DNA of 64,000 nucleotides from Leadbetterella sp964489955 (GCA_964489955.1 CAZBAV010000012.1:1-64000); one strand, 5' to 3'; counted from the stretch's first letter, positions 33,879-43,989 are shown. The notes: a model not told the origin generated them from the sequence alone. Made by a program: numbers and translations.

Positions 33879-36800
33879 ATGAGGTACACTTTTCTGTTTT
33901 TCTGTTTTGGTTTTGTGCAGGTGCAAGCACAAGTATTGAACCTTCCGCAAGATACGGGGAGGTTTATGGAAGAGTATACCAAGCAAGTTACAAAAGCAGG
34001 AGCTGTACCAAACCCAGGCTTCAATGGTTTGTATGATGGGCTTGACGAAGGTGGTAAAAAAGCTATAATAAGCTTTGTGGCGTTTCTGTCAGGGAAGGGT
34101 CTCAAGCCTTTTGATGTGGTGAGAGTGACAGGGCTATTGGGTTCTTATCAAACATCGCAAGAAGCAAACTCTGCAAAAATGCAGGAATTTATAGAATATT
34201 TGCAGAAATCCTTTGCGAACTATCCAGGGCGAACTATAAACGATGTAGTTGTACAAATGGATGCTTTTTTTAGCAATAAAACATTGTTTAACTCGGCTTT
34301 TAGTACTGTTACAGCAAGCGAAAATGTAGTAGGTTTAAAGTTTTTTGATAAGAAACAGCCCTACTTTTCTATAGCAGAAAAAGAAGCGGCACCTGTAGAA
34401 GTTGCAGATTTGGGCTGGGGCGATATTGACTTTGAGGATTATGATCCATGGAAGGAAATAAAACCCGGTACATCAACATCTAATCTGAAAATTCCCGATG
34501 TTCAAGGTCTTTTTGTGGGGTTAAACGATGTAAACCTAGTTCTCAAGAGTCCTTCTGATTCCATAGTATTGCAAGGGCTTACAGGGGCGTATAATTTTGT
34601 GGAAGGTTTATTTGTGGGTGAAGGTGGCCGGATATCATGGATAGCGGGAGGGAAACCAGTAGAGGCCACTTTAGGCAAATTTTCCTTTAAGCCCTCTAGT
34701 GGCCGTTTGGTTGCAGAGCACGTTTTTATTAAGCACGAAAAGGTTCTGAAAGACTCTTTGGAAGGTGTTTTGGAACTAAAACTAGAGAAACGTCCTGCAA
34801 ACATTAAATCTTTGTACCCGCGGTTTATATCTTACCATAACAATGCAAACTACATCCTACCTATTGATAAATATGAGATTTCGGGAGGATATACTTTGGT
34901 TGGGGATAAGGTAAGTACCACTTCAGTTTTAGACAAATATACCAAACTCAATGTAAAAGATAAATTTGAAGTAATAGGTGTGTCTCTTACTTTGGGAGAC
35001 TCTCTCATTACGGCAGACAAGGTGCGGTTCGCAGCCCGTTTCGGTACGGATTCCGTTACGCACGAAGCAGTACGGATGACTTTTGATATGCAGAAGGATC
35101 AGTTACAACTCCACAGATTAAGAAAAGGAGGTTTCAGGAATAGCATGTTTTCTGATACTTTCCACCAGGTAGATATCTTGTGTGATGCCATGTCTTGGAA
35201 TCTAAACCAGGGGCAAATGAGTTTCTATATTGTAGCCGGGAAATCAGAGGTTCCTGCCTTATTTGAGTCTTTTGACCATTTTAGTATGCCACGATTAAGC
35301 AGCCTTTCTTCCGCGGCAGGTTTTAATCCTTTAATGGCTGCAGCTAATTTGGTGGGAAGGAAAAAAGAGAATAAGATAACGGTGGAAGAGCTCATGATCA
35401 TTGTAAAGCGGGAACGTTATTTGGTACAAAACGGGCTACTTATAGGTAACCAAATGGGCTTTTTTGATTACCATCCTTTTGGAAATTACTACTCTATAAG
35501 TCGTAAAGGGATGCATTACTATTTGGCGGCTACAGGTAAAAAAGATTATGACGATCTTGTTTTTTCTTCCCTGGATAAAAAAAATACGGGAAAAAATGCT
35601 ACCATAGATTTTAATTCCAAAGCCTTGGAAATTACCGGAGCACAGGATTTTAAACTTAGCGATAGTTTGGGCATACGTCTAGAGCCCAAGGACAATAATA
35701 TGGAAGTAATAGGAAATAAGGTTTTCTCTTTCAGTGGGAAAATCATTGTAAAAAACTATACTTTCTATGGTGACTTTGTTCTGGAATACGAGAAGTTTCT
35801 GGTAAACCTGAAGCGGATAGACTCTATTACTTTCATTCCCCAAGATGTCTATAAAGTGGGAGGGAATGTACAATTGGGGGCTAACTTCCAGTTTGGAAAA
35901 ACTGGGAAACTATATCTCAATAGCCCTGATAATAAATCAGGGCGAAAAAAGCTGCTGGCCTATCCTAAGCTGGAAATAGATGATGGAGTTACCGTGCATT
36001 TCAATGAAAAGGGGAGGGTGCAGAAGTTTGGAGATGGTGTAGTGTTTCAAGCCAAAAAATTATCTTTGGATAGTCTAAATGCCGTAGATCCGGTAATACC
36101 TGGACAATTTACTCTGGCGGGAATTATGAAGCCCTTGCAAGACAACTTACGGATGATGCCCGATTCTACCATGGGTATGAAACACATAGTAAAGGCTCCA
36201 TATCCTCTATATGGTACGCAAAGTACGCTTACTTCAAACAAAGAAATCCTACTGAATAAGAGGGGTATTTTTGGAGGGGGAAAAGTAGCTCATTTAGCTG
36301 CCGAACTGAATATAGAAACCTTAAAACTATATGAAGACCACGCTGTGGGTGTGGGGACAAGCGGGAAAATACTGGAGAAGAGTTTCGGAGAGGTGTATTT
36401 TCCTAACATGACCATAGATGAATTTAAAATGCACTGGAAACCGGATGCCGATAGTTTGGCTATAGCCTCAGAGAAGGGCTTTAAGTTTTATAACGAAAGC
36501 AGCATCCTTACAGGAAGTGTAACAGTTCGGACTCCCGGTTTGTTTGGTACGGGGTCTTTGCAGCGGGCAGACTCCCACATAGAATCACAGAACTTCAAGT
36601 TTAACAAAACGGGTTTTTTGGCGGGTCATGCCAATCTGAAAGTGAAAGCGGGCAACGAAGAGCGGGATGCATTTTCTGGTAAAAATCTCAACTTAGACTT
36701 TAATGTGGTGTCTTCTTTGGTAAATATAAGTCCGCAAACAGGAAGTTTTACCGACAATGAAGTCTCGCAACTAGAGTTTCCTTACTCAGCCTATGCCACC

Positions 36801-38486
36801 ACCATAGATAAAGCCCTCTGGAAAATTAAAGAAAAAACTATAACCATGGAAGGAGATTTGGAGACTTCGGTTTTTAAGTCTACTGCCAAGAACCAATACG
36901 GCTTAAAGTTCCACGGTAGAGGAGCAAAATACGACATTGATGCCAAGAAATTGAGTATAACTGGCGTGGAGGAAATACATACTGCAGATGCCGCTGTGCT
37001 GCCTCCGGGAGGCAATGTTTTTGTGCAAGACGATGGGAAGCTTGCAGGTTTTACCCAAGCCACCATTGTGGCAGATACGTTAAACCGCTATCACACGCTT
37101 ACCAATGCCGACGTAACTGTTAACTCGCGTTTGTCTTACACAGCCAAGGCAGATTATAGGTATGTGAACGTGAGTTTAGATACGTTTAATATCAAGTTAG
37201 GTGGTTTTGAGTTTGCAGAGGTATCAGAGACAGGGCAAATATTAGATTCCAAAGCTTCTGGGAAATTGAGTACTATAGCACGTGCCAAAGTTACGGAGGC
37301 CGACCAGGTTTTTTTGGCCAAAAAGATGTTGTATAAAGGAGAGCTTACCATGCTGGCACCTTTCAAAAATTTATTTATGAAAGGACAGGTTTTGCCTGAT
37401 TTAAAACGATATCCGATGATTGGAGGCTCTTGGATAGATTATCAAGGAAGCAAGTCCGAGAATGTGAGTATTAATATTGACGAAACCCTGAAAGACGGTG
37501 GTAAACCCCTATATGTAGGTTTACACATGAAGTATGGGGCTAACACCGATGCCATTTATCCGTCGTTTCTGTCCATGAAAGGTTCAGGAGACGATAGTAA
37601 CATTTTCTTAGCACGAGGTAGTTTTGGCAGGGATGAGGAAAATCAGCGGTTTTATGTGAAACCATTGGGTGATGTAGGTAATGGGGCAGAGTTTTATGAA
37701 GAGAAGGGCATTCTGAAACTGAATGGGGCATTTAACCTGTTAGGGGCACCCTCAAAAGTTTTTGAAACCGTAGGTACGGCAGATATACAGCTGGATTCTA
37801 TGAAGTACAGGTTTAATACCATGATGCTTTTTGATTTCCCGCTGCCAATTCCTACTGTACAGAAACTGGGAGAAAACGTAGTGAAAGCCAATTTGGATGC
37901 TGGTAATACGGAAGCAGGAGTGGATTTATCTTCGGATCAGTTAAAGTATAAACTAGGTCAAATTATTGGAAGCAAAGACCTGGAGAAGTATTTAAACGAC
38001 TCGCAGAAAGGCCATATGCCTTTGTTTAAACAGAGTTCCAAATTTTTGAAAAGCTTGGTTTTGTCTGACCTGGATTTGGTGTGGCATCCTACAGCCAACG
38101 CCTATATCAATGTGGGAGCTATTGGAGTTTCCAATATTGGTGATGTAGACATAAACGCTACTGTAAACGGGTATGTGGAGATTGCACACTCGCACAGTAC
38201 GGGAAGCGAAATTCATATTTACTTTGACCTCTCACCCAGCAAATGGTACTATTTTGTTTATAGAAACGGCATGCTCGGTACTGTATCTTCAGATGAGGAA
38301 GTTAATAAGCTCCTAAATACGGGTTCTGACAAAGAGAAAAAGTCCAATTTTATAGATGTAGCTGAGGCCCAGAGATATAAGAAACGTTTCTTACAGAATT
38401 ACTTAGGAATTACGGAGCAAGAGCAGAAAAAGCAAGCTACTCCAAGCAAGAAGAAGAAAGTTGAGGAGGAAGGAGAAGGATTTTGA
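33879..38486 (+). CDS. Giant secreted protein of unknown function (1535 aa) in the T9SS neighbourhood
   Basis: Starts MRYTFLFFCFGFVQVQAQ, a signal peptide cut after QAQ; an in-frame TTG three codons earlier is rejected. The mature part is rich in alternating beta-strand patterns and repeated phrases such as KGELTMLAPFKNLFMKGQ, VPALFESFDHFSMP and GLHMKYGAN, with long stretches resembling filament-like or lipid-bridge beta folds, but no domain I can name. It has no membrane helix after the signal and ends with a charged, Lys/Glu-rich tail. It is the largest gene here, lies downstream of porV-prmA and upstream of an OmpA-family gene, and I recall similar unnamed long proteins in other Bacteroidota. 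A role in envelope assembly or the T9SS is an inference from position. Confidence 0.8.
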   Translation: MRYTFLFFCFGFVQVQAQVLNLPQDTGRFMEEYTKQVTKAGAVPNPGFNGLYDGLDEGGKKAIISFVAFLSGKGLKPFDVVRVTGLLGSYQTSQEANSAKMQEFIEYLQKSFANYPGRTINDVVVQMDAFFSNKTLFNSAFSTVTASENVVGLKFFDKKQPYFSIAEKEAAPVEVADLGWGDIDFEDYDPWKEIKPGTSTSNLKIPDVQGLFVGLNDVNLVLKSPSDSIVLQGLTGAYNFVEGLFVGEGGRISWIAGGKPVEATLGKFSFKPSSGRLVAEHVFIKHEKVLKDSLEGVLELKLEKRPANIKSLYPRFISYHNNANYILPIDKYEISGGYTLVGDKVSTTSVLDKYTKLNVKDKFEVIGVSLTLGDSLITADKVRFAARFGTDSVTHEAVRMTFDMQKDQLQLHRLRKGGFRNSMFSDTFHQVDILCDAMSWNLNQGQMSFYIVAGKSEVPALFESFDHFSMPRLSSLSSAAGFNPLMAAANLVGRKKENKITVEELMIIVKRERYLVQNGLLIGNQMGFFDYHPFGNYYSISRKGMHYYLAATGKKDYDDLVFSSLDKKNTGKNATIDFNSKALEITGAQDFKLSDSLGIRLEPKDNNMEVIGNKVFSFSGKIIVKNYTFYGDFVLEYEKFLVNLKRIDSITFIPQDVYKVGGNVQLGANFQFGKTGKLYLNSPDNKSGRKKLLAYPKLEIDDGVTVHFNEKGRVQKFGDGVVFQAKKLSLDSLNAVDPVIPGQFTLAGIMKPLQDNLRMMPDSTMGMKHIVKAPYPLYGTQSTLTSNKEILLNKRGIFGGGKVAHLAAELNIETLKLYEDHAVGVGTSGKILEKSFGEVYFPNMTIDEFKMHWKPDADSLAIASEKGFKFYNESSILTGSVTVRTPGLFGTGSLQRADSHIESQNFKFNKTGFLAGHANLKVKAGNEERDAFSGKNLNLDFNVVSSLVNISPQTGSFTDNEVSQLEFPYSAYATTIDKALWKIKEKTITMEGDLETSVFKSTAKNQYGLKFHGRGAKYDIDAKKLSITGVEEIHTADAAVLPPGGNVFVQDDGKLAGFTQATIVADTLNRYHTLTNADVTVNSRLSYTAKADYRYVNVSLDTFNIKLGGFEFAEVSETGQILDSKASGKLSTIARAKVTEADQVFLAKKMLYKGELTMLAPFKNLFMKGQVLPDLKRYPMIGGSWIDYQGSKSENVSINIDETLKDGGKPLYVGLHMKYGANTDAIYPSFLSMKGSGDDSNIFLARGSFGRDEENQRFYVKPLGDVGNGAEFYEEKGILKLNGAFNLLGAPSKVFETVGTADIQLDSMKYRFNTMMLFDFPLPIPTVQKLGENVVKANLDAGNTEAGVDLSSDQLKYKLGQIIGSKDLEKYLNDSQKGHMPLFKQSSKFLKSLVLSDLDLVWHPTANAYINVGAIGVSNIGDVDINATVNGYVEIAHSHSTGSEIHIYFDLSPSKWYYFVYRNGMLGTVSSDEEVNKLLNTGSDKEKKSNFIDVAEAQRYKKRFLQNYLGITEQEQKKQATPSKKKKVEEEGEGF

Positions 38487-38532
38487 AAACTAAGGGTTTA
38501 ATTGTAATTTGCTCGGGTAAACTTGGTTAATT

Positions 38533-39525
38533 ATGAATAAACTTCTCCTTCTTTTACTCTTTTCGGGATTTTCTGTAGTGGTTTCGGCACAAGGTACGTT
38601 GCAGATACAGGGATCATTTTACGATGACAGCACAGGTTTAGACCTCCCCACCAAGGTTTACAGTTATACAAAGGGCAAGAAGAAGCATTTGGGGCAGTCG
38701 TATCCTGGCAAAGTTTTTGATCACAAGTTTGATGTTACCCTAGATTTAGGTGCCGATTCTCTTGGTTTTGAGAGCCCTGACTATACTACAGTCACTATAC
38801 CGCTTCATCACCAAAATGAAATGCGAGGGGACTACAAAGCCACTTTGGGAGTAAAAACACTTAGGGAAGGTAAAAAGGTAAGACCATTTTATTACAGGGG
38901 GCTACTCTTACCTAAAGATTCTACAATTCGGTATACGTATATAGATCATCATATATTTGGAGATAGGGAAGACATTGGACAAGATTTTACTCTTATGGTA
39001 AATTCAATAAATGGCTGGTATGATAATAGTACTAGAACCCATGTGATTTCAGTGACCTCAGAATCTGAGGTGTTAGCAAAGATTTATTATAAGACAGATA
39101 AACGAGGAATTACACTAGTTAATTTGGCTATAAAGCCGGACGGAGCAAAAGGAGTGGATCAGGTTGTGATAGAAAGTACAAATAAAAATCCTTCTACACC
39201 TTTTCAAATTAAAGATGTGTTTTTTGCTCAAAGCAGTTTTGATCTTACTTTAGAAGCAAAGCAAAATCTAGAAGAATTAGGCACGTATCTTAAGGCTAAC
39301 CCTAGTGCCAAAATAGCACTCTATGGGCGTACAGATAGAGTGGGTAATCCAGAAGTAAATGTTACATTGGCAAGATATAGAGCGGCTGTCGTTTCAAAAT
39401 ACCTCGAGGAAAGTGGCGTAAATTCCATGCAAATACAAGTATCTTGGGAAGGAATAAACCGTAAGCCTGTAAGTGGAGACTCGAGTTTAAGCGACTTTAG
39501 AAAAGTTTCGGTACGGGAGTTATAA
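38533..39525 (+). CDS. OmpA-family outer-membrane/periplasmic protein
   Basis: A 330-residue protein with a signal peptide (ending VVVSAQ) and a C-terminal OmpA peptidoglycan-binding domain (about 225-330): FFAQSSFDLTLEAKQNLEELGTYLKANP, then YGRTDRVGNPEVNVTLARYRAAVVSKYLEE, with the diaminopimelate-binding TD...N...R arrangement. The N-terminal 220 residues are an unassigned beta-rich domain. It would anchor something to the cell wall. It follows the giant secreted gene by 46 bases. Confidence 0.85.
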   Translation: MNKLLLLLLFSGFSVVVSAQGTLQIQGSFYDDSTGLDLPTKVYSYTKGKKKHLGQSYPGKVFDHKFDVTLDLGADSLGFESPDYTTVTIPLHHQNEMRGDYKATLGVKTLREGKKVRPFYYRGLLLPKDSTIRYTYIDHHIFGDREDIGQDFTLMVNSINGWYDNSTRTHVISVTSESEVLAKIYYKTDKRGITLVNLAIKPDGAKGVDQVVIESTNKNPSTPFQIKDVFFAQSSFDLTLEAKQNLEELGTYLKANPSAKIALYGRTDRVGNPEVNVTLARYRAAVVSKYLEESGVNSMQIQVSWEGINRKPVSGDSSLSDFRKVSVREL

Positions 39526-39603
39526 GAAATAGGACAACTGCTGATAGGCTGGCATAATTCGTATAAAATAATAGCGTCAGCTAAAAAGAACAAAGTGTAT
39601 AAA

Positions 39604-40077
39604 ATGGAAATAAAACAACTAAGACATAGAGAGGATTTCCTGAGTAACCCCAGAGTAAACCAAGTTCAAATTCAACTTGGAGAACTCTTGAAAGAGTTAA
39701 ATGATAAAAATTTATCTCTTAAGAGTGTTGAAATAATTAATAGGCATATTGACGATATAAACTCCTCTTTATCTGTAGGTAATGGTTTCAAAAGACTCCT
39801 TTTAAAAAAGCAAATACAAATAGTCAAATTCCTTGAAAAGGAACACAAACTTGTTCCTAAGAACTACTATAGAAACTTATGGATGGTTGTGGGCATGTCA
39901 GCTATAGGCCTTCCTATTGGAGTTGTCATTGGATTGAGCATTGGTAACATAGGATTGCTGGCAATTGGACTACCTATTGGCATGGTTGTAGGTCTAGTAT
40001 TGGGTGCTGGTATGGATAAAAAGGCATTGAAAGAAGGAAGGCAATTAAATGTAGAGCTCAATAGTGGAAGGAATTAA
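39604..40077 (+). CDS. Small membrane protein with glycine-zipper helices
   Basis: The 157-residue protein (ATG start; a GTG three codons earlier is possible) has an N-terminal helical soluble part (about 1-95) and two Gly-rich membrane helices (about 96-117 and 119-137) with IGLPIG repeated as AIGLPIGVVIGLSIG and AIGLPIGMVVGLVLG. The internal repeat suggests a helical hairpin. Family not recognised. Confidence 0.6.
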   Translation: MEIKQLRHREDFLSNPRVNQVQIQLGELLKELNDKNLSLKSVEIINRHIDDINSSLSVGNGFKRLLLKKQIQIVKFLEKEHKLVPKNYYRNLWMVVGMSAIGLPIGVVIGLSIGNIGLLAIGLPIGMVVGLVLGAGMDKKALKEGRQLNVELNSGRN

Positions 40078-40461
40078 ACGTTTTTATTATTAAATACTCA
40101 GGGGCCTGAGTTCTACTAATAACCACTTATAGGTATGGGACTTAACAATCTGTAAATAAATAACTATAGATAGCCCTGAAGCCTCGCTTTAACGTATATG
40201 AACAGCTTTAACTGTCTATATGTATGATCTACATGGGTAGTTTCTAAACCAATACGTTAATAATGGAACTGAAGTTGCCAAGATTTCCTCGGGCGAGATT
40301 CTTGTTTGATACAACTCGGCCAAAAAAACATTTATAATTGATCTTTGTACTTAAAGGGATTATTTAATGCTATTAATCTCTCTTAGCAAAACTAGAAAAT
40401 TCCATACTTTTAGGGAGAGGTATGGACAGATATATTACCTTTGCAGTCTTGTTTTTAGAGT
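40078..40461. other. Intergenic stretch with palindrome and promoter element
   Basis: The stretch holds the near-perfect palindrome ACTCAGG-GG-CCTGAGT at 40096-40111 without a T-run, and a TACCTTTG -7 element at 40436-40443, 18 bases before the next ATG. The rest has no coding frame or repeat that I can name. Confidence 0.45.
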
Positions 40462-41532
40462 ATGTATTTAGAGGTAGAAACACAAGTAAAAGACGAACGC
40501 CCCGTATTTATTACAGGGGACTTCTGTAATTGGAATCCCGCAAGCCCGGAATTTATTATGGAAAAGGTAGAGGACGGGAAGTTTAGATTTGATTTAGACA
40601 AAATTCCTGACGTAAGCGGGAAATGTGAATATAAGTATACAAAAGGCGGCTGGGATCATGTAGAACTAGATGTTTTTGGGAATAGTCCTAAAAACCGATT
40701 GTTTAAAAAGGATGAAGTGGAAACCGACTTTGTACCACTTTGGAGGAAGAACGGATATACGCCTTTTTATAAAGATACTATGCCACTAGTAGAGGTGTTT
40801 TCTGAGGCTTTTGAGATTCCTCAATTGAAGCGTACGAGAAAAATCACCGTTTTACTTCCGAGCGACTATCATAAAAACACTGAAACCCGTTATCCGGTAT
40901 TGTATATGAACGATGCCCAGAACCTTTTTGGGCAGGGATCTGCTTATGGCAACTGGGAGATTGATAAAAGGATTTCATTGTTAAAAAAACAAGGGGGGCA
41001 GGACGTAATCATAGTGGCATTGGATCATGGAGAAACCACTCGAAACTCAGAGTATTCTCCTTATAAAACACCCAAAACGTATGTAAAAGGAGAGGGGATG
41101 CGTTATGCCACATTTATAGTACGTACACTTAAACCACTTATTGACGCAAAGTACCGTACCAAACCCGAAAGACAGTTTACCGGAATAGGCGGAAGTTCAA
41201 TGGGAGGACTCATAAGTATTTATACAGGTATGATGTACCCGGAGCAGGTAGGCCGCTTGATGGTTTTTTCTCCGGCATTATGGACCAGTCCGAAAATTTA
41301 TTTCGATGCGGTGGAGTTTTTTAATCCCCTAGATACCAAAATCTATATTTATGGTGGCGGAAAAGAAAGCAGTACGATGTTTAGCAACATAGAAAAACTG
41401 ACAGAAGCGATAGAAAGTCAGGGTTTTTCTTCTGAAAAAATTCAAATTAAATCTGAGCTGGACCCGGAGGGTGAGCACAATGAAAAACGATGGGGAAAAG
41501 AATTTCCTAAAGCTATGCAGTGGCTTTTTTAG
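40462..41532 (+). CDS. Alpha/beta-hydrolase esterase with N-terminal CBM48-like domain
   Basis: A 356-residue cytoplasmic protein (no signal peptide). The N-terminal 80 or so residues look like an AMPK/CBM48 glycogen-binding domain (PVFITGDFCNWNPAS). The rest is an esterase of the IroE/Fes/YbbA type: VLYMNDAQNLFG, nucleophile S246 in GGSSMGGLIS, and a likely catalytic His in EGEHNEKRW. Such fusions could act on carbohydrate esters or siderophores; the substrate is unknown. An inverted repeat follows the stop. Confidence 0.8.
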   Translation: MYLEVETQVKDERPVFITGDFCNWNPASPEFIMEKVEDGKFRFDLDKIPDVSGKCEYKYTKGGWDHVELDVFGNSPKNRLFKKDEVETDFVPLWRKNGYTPFYKDTMPLVEVFSEAFEIPQLKRTRKITVLLPSDYHKNTETRYPVLYMNDAQNLFGQGSAYGNWEIDKRISLLKKQGGQDVIIVALDHGETTRNSEYSPYKTPKTYVKGEGMRYATFIVRTLKPLIDAKYRTKPERQFTGIGGSSMGGLISIYTGMMYPEQVGRLMVFSPALWTSPKIYFDAVEFFNPLDTKIYIYGGGKESSTMFSNIEKLTEAIESQGFSSEKIQIKSELDPEGEHNEKRWGKEFPKAMQWLF

Positions 41533-41541
41533 AAAGTTAAA

Positions 41542-41596
41542 AACTAAAAACTAAAAGATCAACGTGTTTTTAGCTTTTCACTTTTAGTTTTTAGTT
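41542..41596. repeat. Inverted repeat of AGTTTTTAGTT type between esterase and ogt
   Basis: AACTAAAAACTAAAAG (41542-41557) and CTTTTAGTTTTTAGTT (41581-41596) are exact complements. The right arm reaches into the stop of ogt. It could act as a convergent terminator for both genes. Its sequence is shared with the repeat tract at 55261-55313. Confidence 0.6.
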
Positions 41597-42077
41597 AAAA
41601 AAGCGTCAGCACACCATTCACCTTCTCTAAATCCAGTAAAAAGCGTTTGTTTTCTAGTCCGCCTGCATAGCCTGTTAGGCTTCCGTTGGTGCCAATTACT
41701 CTATGACAAGGAATAACGATGGCGATTGGGTTTCTACCATTAGCTGATGCGGCTGCACGTATTACCTTGGGATCGCCTAGTTTATCAGCCATTTGAGCAT
41801 AAGTTTGGGTTTTCCCGTAAGGAATAGTTTGGAGTAAAGTCCACACTTTCTTTTGGAAATCCGTTCCGTCAGGGTCTAGTGGGAGATCAAAGTTTTCTCG
41901 TTTTCCAAGAAGATATTCTTCAAGCTGGGTAGAGGCAATATTCAGTATTTCGGGTTGTCTAGAGGATTTTTCTCCCACATTGGCAACAAAACTGATTTCC
42001 TTGACACACTCAGTGTCGGAAACAATCTTTAGGATTTTTCCGCAAGCCGACAAATAGGTTTCAAAAGTTTCTTCCAT
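41595..42077 (-). CDS. ogt: Methylated-DNA--protein-cysteine S-methyltransferase
   Basis: Repairs O6-methylguanine by suicide transfer of the alkyl group to its own Cys. The 160-residue protein has the active site PCHRV (C124), the DNA-binding helix region FQKKVWTLLQTIPYGKTQTYAQMA and NGSLTGYAGGLENKRFLLDLE. It is divergent from the GNAT gene. Confidence 0.95.
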   Translation of the reverse strand: MEETFETYLSACGKILKIVSDTECVKEISFVANVGEKSSRQPEILNIASTQLEEYLLGKRENFDLPLDPDGTDFQKKVWTLLQTIPYGKTQTYAQMADKLGDPKVIRAAASANGRNPIAIVIPCHRVIGTNGSLTGYAGGLENKRFLLDLEKVNGVLTLF

Positions 42078-42145
42078 AATCGGTTACTAAGTTATGAAAA
42101 ATTACGGAAATTTGGGCTGGATTGGACATCGTAATTAATCACAAA

Positions 42146-42673
42146 ATGGCTTACATCTTTACATCGGAACGTCTCGGGTTTAGAAACTGGGAATTGGCGG
42201 ACGTGGAAGAGATGTTTGAAATCAACTCTAACCCGCAAGTGATGGAGTTCTTTCCTTCCGTCCAGTCCAGAGACCAGACGCTTGATTTCATAAAAAGGAT
42301 GATAAGGCAATTCGATAACACTGGTTTTTGTTATTTTGCTGTGGAGACACTGTTAGATAATGAATTCATTGGCTTTATTGGGCTTTCAGAACAATCTTTT
42401 CCAGGAGATTTTACACCTTGTATAGATATTGGCTGGAGAATAAAAAGTAGCGAGTGGAATAAAGGGTACGCAACGGAAGGAGCAAAAAGGTGTCTGGCTT
42501 ACGCTAAAGATGACCTAAAAATAGATGAGATTTATTCGATAGCCCCTAAAGCCAATGAAAAATCCGAACATATAATGACCAAGATAGGGATGAAGAAACA
42601 ATATGAATTTGAACATCCGTTATTGGTAAATGACAACAGGCTCCGTACCTGCGTATTGTATAAAGTGTTTTAA
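42146..42673 (+). CDS. GNAT family N-acetyltransferase (RimJ/RimL-like)
   Basis: A 175-residue acetyltransferase of the type: TSERLGFRNWELADVEEMFEINSNPQVMEFFP at the N-terminus, IDIGWRIKSSEWNKGYATEGAKRCLAYA with the acetyl-CoA loop (WNKGYATEG), and NEKSEHIMTKIGMK. Start placed at ATG 42146; a TTG eight codons upstream is less likely. The substrate is unknown. Confidence 0.85.
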   Translation: MAYIFTSERLGFRNWELADVEEMFEINSNPQVMEFFPSVQSRDQTLDFIKRMIRQFDNTGFCYFAVETLLDNEFIGFIGLSEQSFPGDFTPCIDIGWRIKSSEWNKGYATEGAKRCLAYAKDDLKIDEIYSIAPKANEKSEHIMTKIGMKKQYEFEHPLLVNDNRLRTCVLYKVF

Positions 42674-42693
42674 GTGCAAGAATTTAAAAGTAC

Positions 42694-43989
42694 ATGAAAA
42701 TAGAAGAAATATACGGTCTTTTTGCAACCTCAGCAGGTGTAACCACAGATACCAGAAACATTATAGAAGGAAGCCTGTTTTTTGCTTTAAAGGGTGACAA
42801 GTTCAATGCCAATACTTTTGCGGCCGAAGCTCTGGAAAAAGGGGCGACGTATTCTGTTGTAGACGAAGAAGAATTTGCAACAAACGACCGAATAGTTTTG
42901 GTAGAAAACGTATTGGAAACGTTACAGCAGTTGGCTAATTACCATCGTAGGCAGTTTGATATTCCGATCATTGGGCTTACAGGATCAAACGGAAAAACAA
43001 CCAATAAGGAGCTATTGACTCGTGTTTTATCTAAGAAATATAAAGTGCACTCCACCAAAGGAAATCTCAATAACCATATCGGAGTGCCACTTACTCTCCT
43101 TTCTATGGCTAACGACACCCAAATAGCGGTGGTAGAAATGGGAGCAAACCACCAAAATGAGATTGAGCTTCTTTGTGGCATTGCCGAGCCAACTCACGGT
43201 TTTGTTACCAACTTGGGAAAAGCTCACCTCGAAGGATTTGGAGGAGAAGAAGGTATCCGAAAAGGCAAAGGTGAATTGTTTGATTTCCTGAAAAATTCCG
43301 GCGGAATAGTGTTTGTTAACAATACCGACGAGAAAGTTGTTTCTCTGGTAAAAGAAAGGCAAATACTCCCTGTGGTTTATTACGGAGACGATGAAAACGC
43401 CCTGGAATTGATTTCAGAAAGCCCGATTGTAGAGTTTTCTGCACCAGAAAGTAAGCAAAAGTATACAACGCATATTGGCGGAAAATACAACTTCGACAAT
43501 ATGCAAACGGCTTTTAATATAGGTCTGTATTTCAATATCACAGAAGGAGATGCCTGTCAAGCCATAGCAGATTATAATCCGGACAATAACCGCTCACAAA
43601 TGGTAGAAGTAGGTTCAAATTCCTTTTTAATGGATGCCTACAATGCCAATCCCTCTTCTATGGAAGCATCGGTAAAGAGTTTTGGAAACCTAAAAACGGA
43701 GAAACAAAAGGTTGTAGTCCTAGGTGATATGTTTGAGCTAGGAGAATACGCTGCAAAAGAACATGCTGCTCTTGGAGAATTAGTCAGTAAGCAGAACTTT
43801 GACTACGTAGTTCTTTTTGGAGAGAACATGCAGCATGCTTTGCATCATCTACCGAAAGCCTACTATTTTACCGATAAGTTTTCTATGCACAATTGGCTTA
43901 TGGATATGAAGTTCGAAAATACTTACTTCCTCGTAAAAGGCTCACGGAGTGTAGGTTTGGAGAGCGTGCTGAAGGTGTTGGAGGTGTAG
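42694..43989 (+). CDS. murF: UDP-MurNAc-pentapeptide synthetase (D-Ala-D-Ala ligase adding enzyme)
   Basis: Adds D-Ala-D-Ala to UDP-MurNAc-tripeptide, completing the peptidoglycan precursor. The 431-residue Mur ligase has VTTDTRNIIEGSLFFALKG, ATP loop IGLTGSNGKTTNKELL, VEMGANHQNEIELLC and the C-terminal LMDAYNANPSSMEAS and VLGDMFELGEYA motifs. It stands away from other mur genes (murE is at 2575). Confidence 0.96.
   Translation: MKIEEIYGLFATSAGVTTDTRNIIEGSLFFALKGDKFNANTFAAEALEKGATYSVVDEEEFATNDRIVLVENVLETLQQLANYHRRQFDIPIIGLTGSNGKTTNKELLTRVLSKKYKVHSTKGNLNNHIGVPLTLLSMANDTQIAVVEMGANHQNEIELLCGIAEPTHGFVTNLGKAHLEGFGGEEGIRKGKGELFDFLKNSGGIVFVNNTDEKVVSLVKERQILPVVYYGDDENALELISESPIVEFSAPESKQKYTTHIGGKYNFDNMQTAFNIGLYFNITEGDACQAIADYNPDNNRSQMVEVGSNSFLMDAYNANPSSMEASVKSFGNLKTEKQKVVVLGDMFELGEYAAKEHAALGELVSKQNFDYVVLFGENMQHALHHLPKAYYFTDKFSMHNWLMDMKFENTYFLVKGSRSVGLESVLKVLEV

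Noticed and set aside
40096..40111. Palindrome ACTCAGGGGCCTGAGT as a terminator
   Set aside because: No T-run follows on either strand; kept only as an unexplained palindrome.
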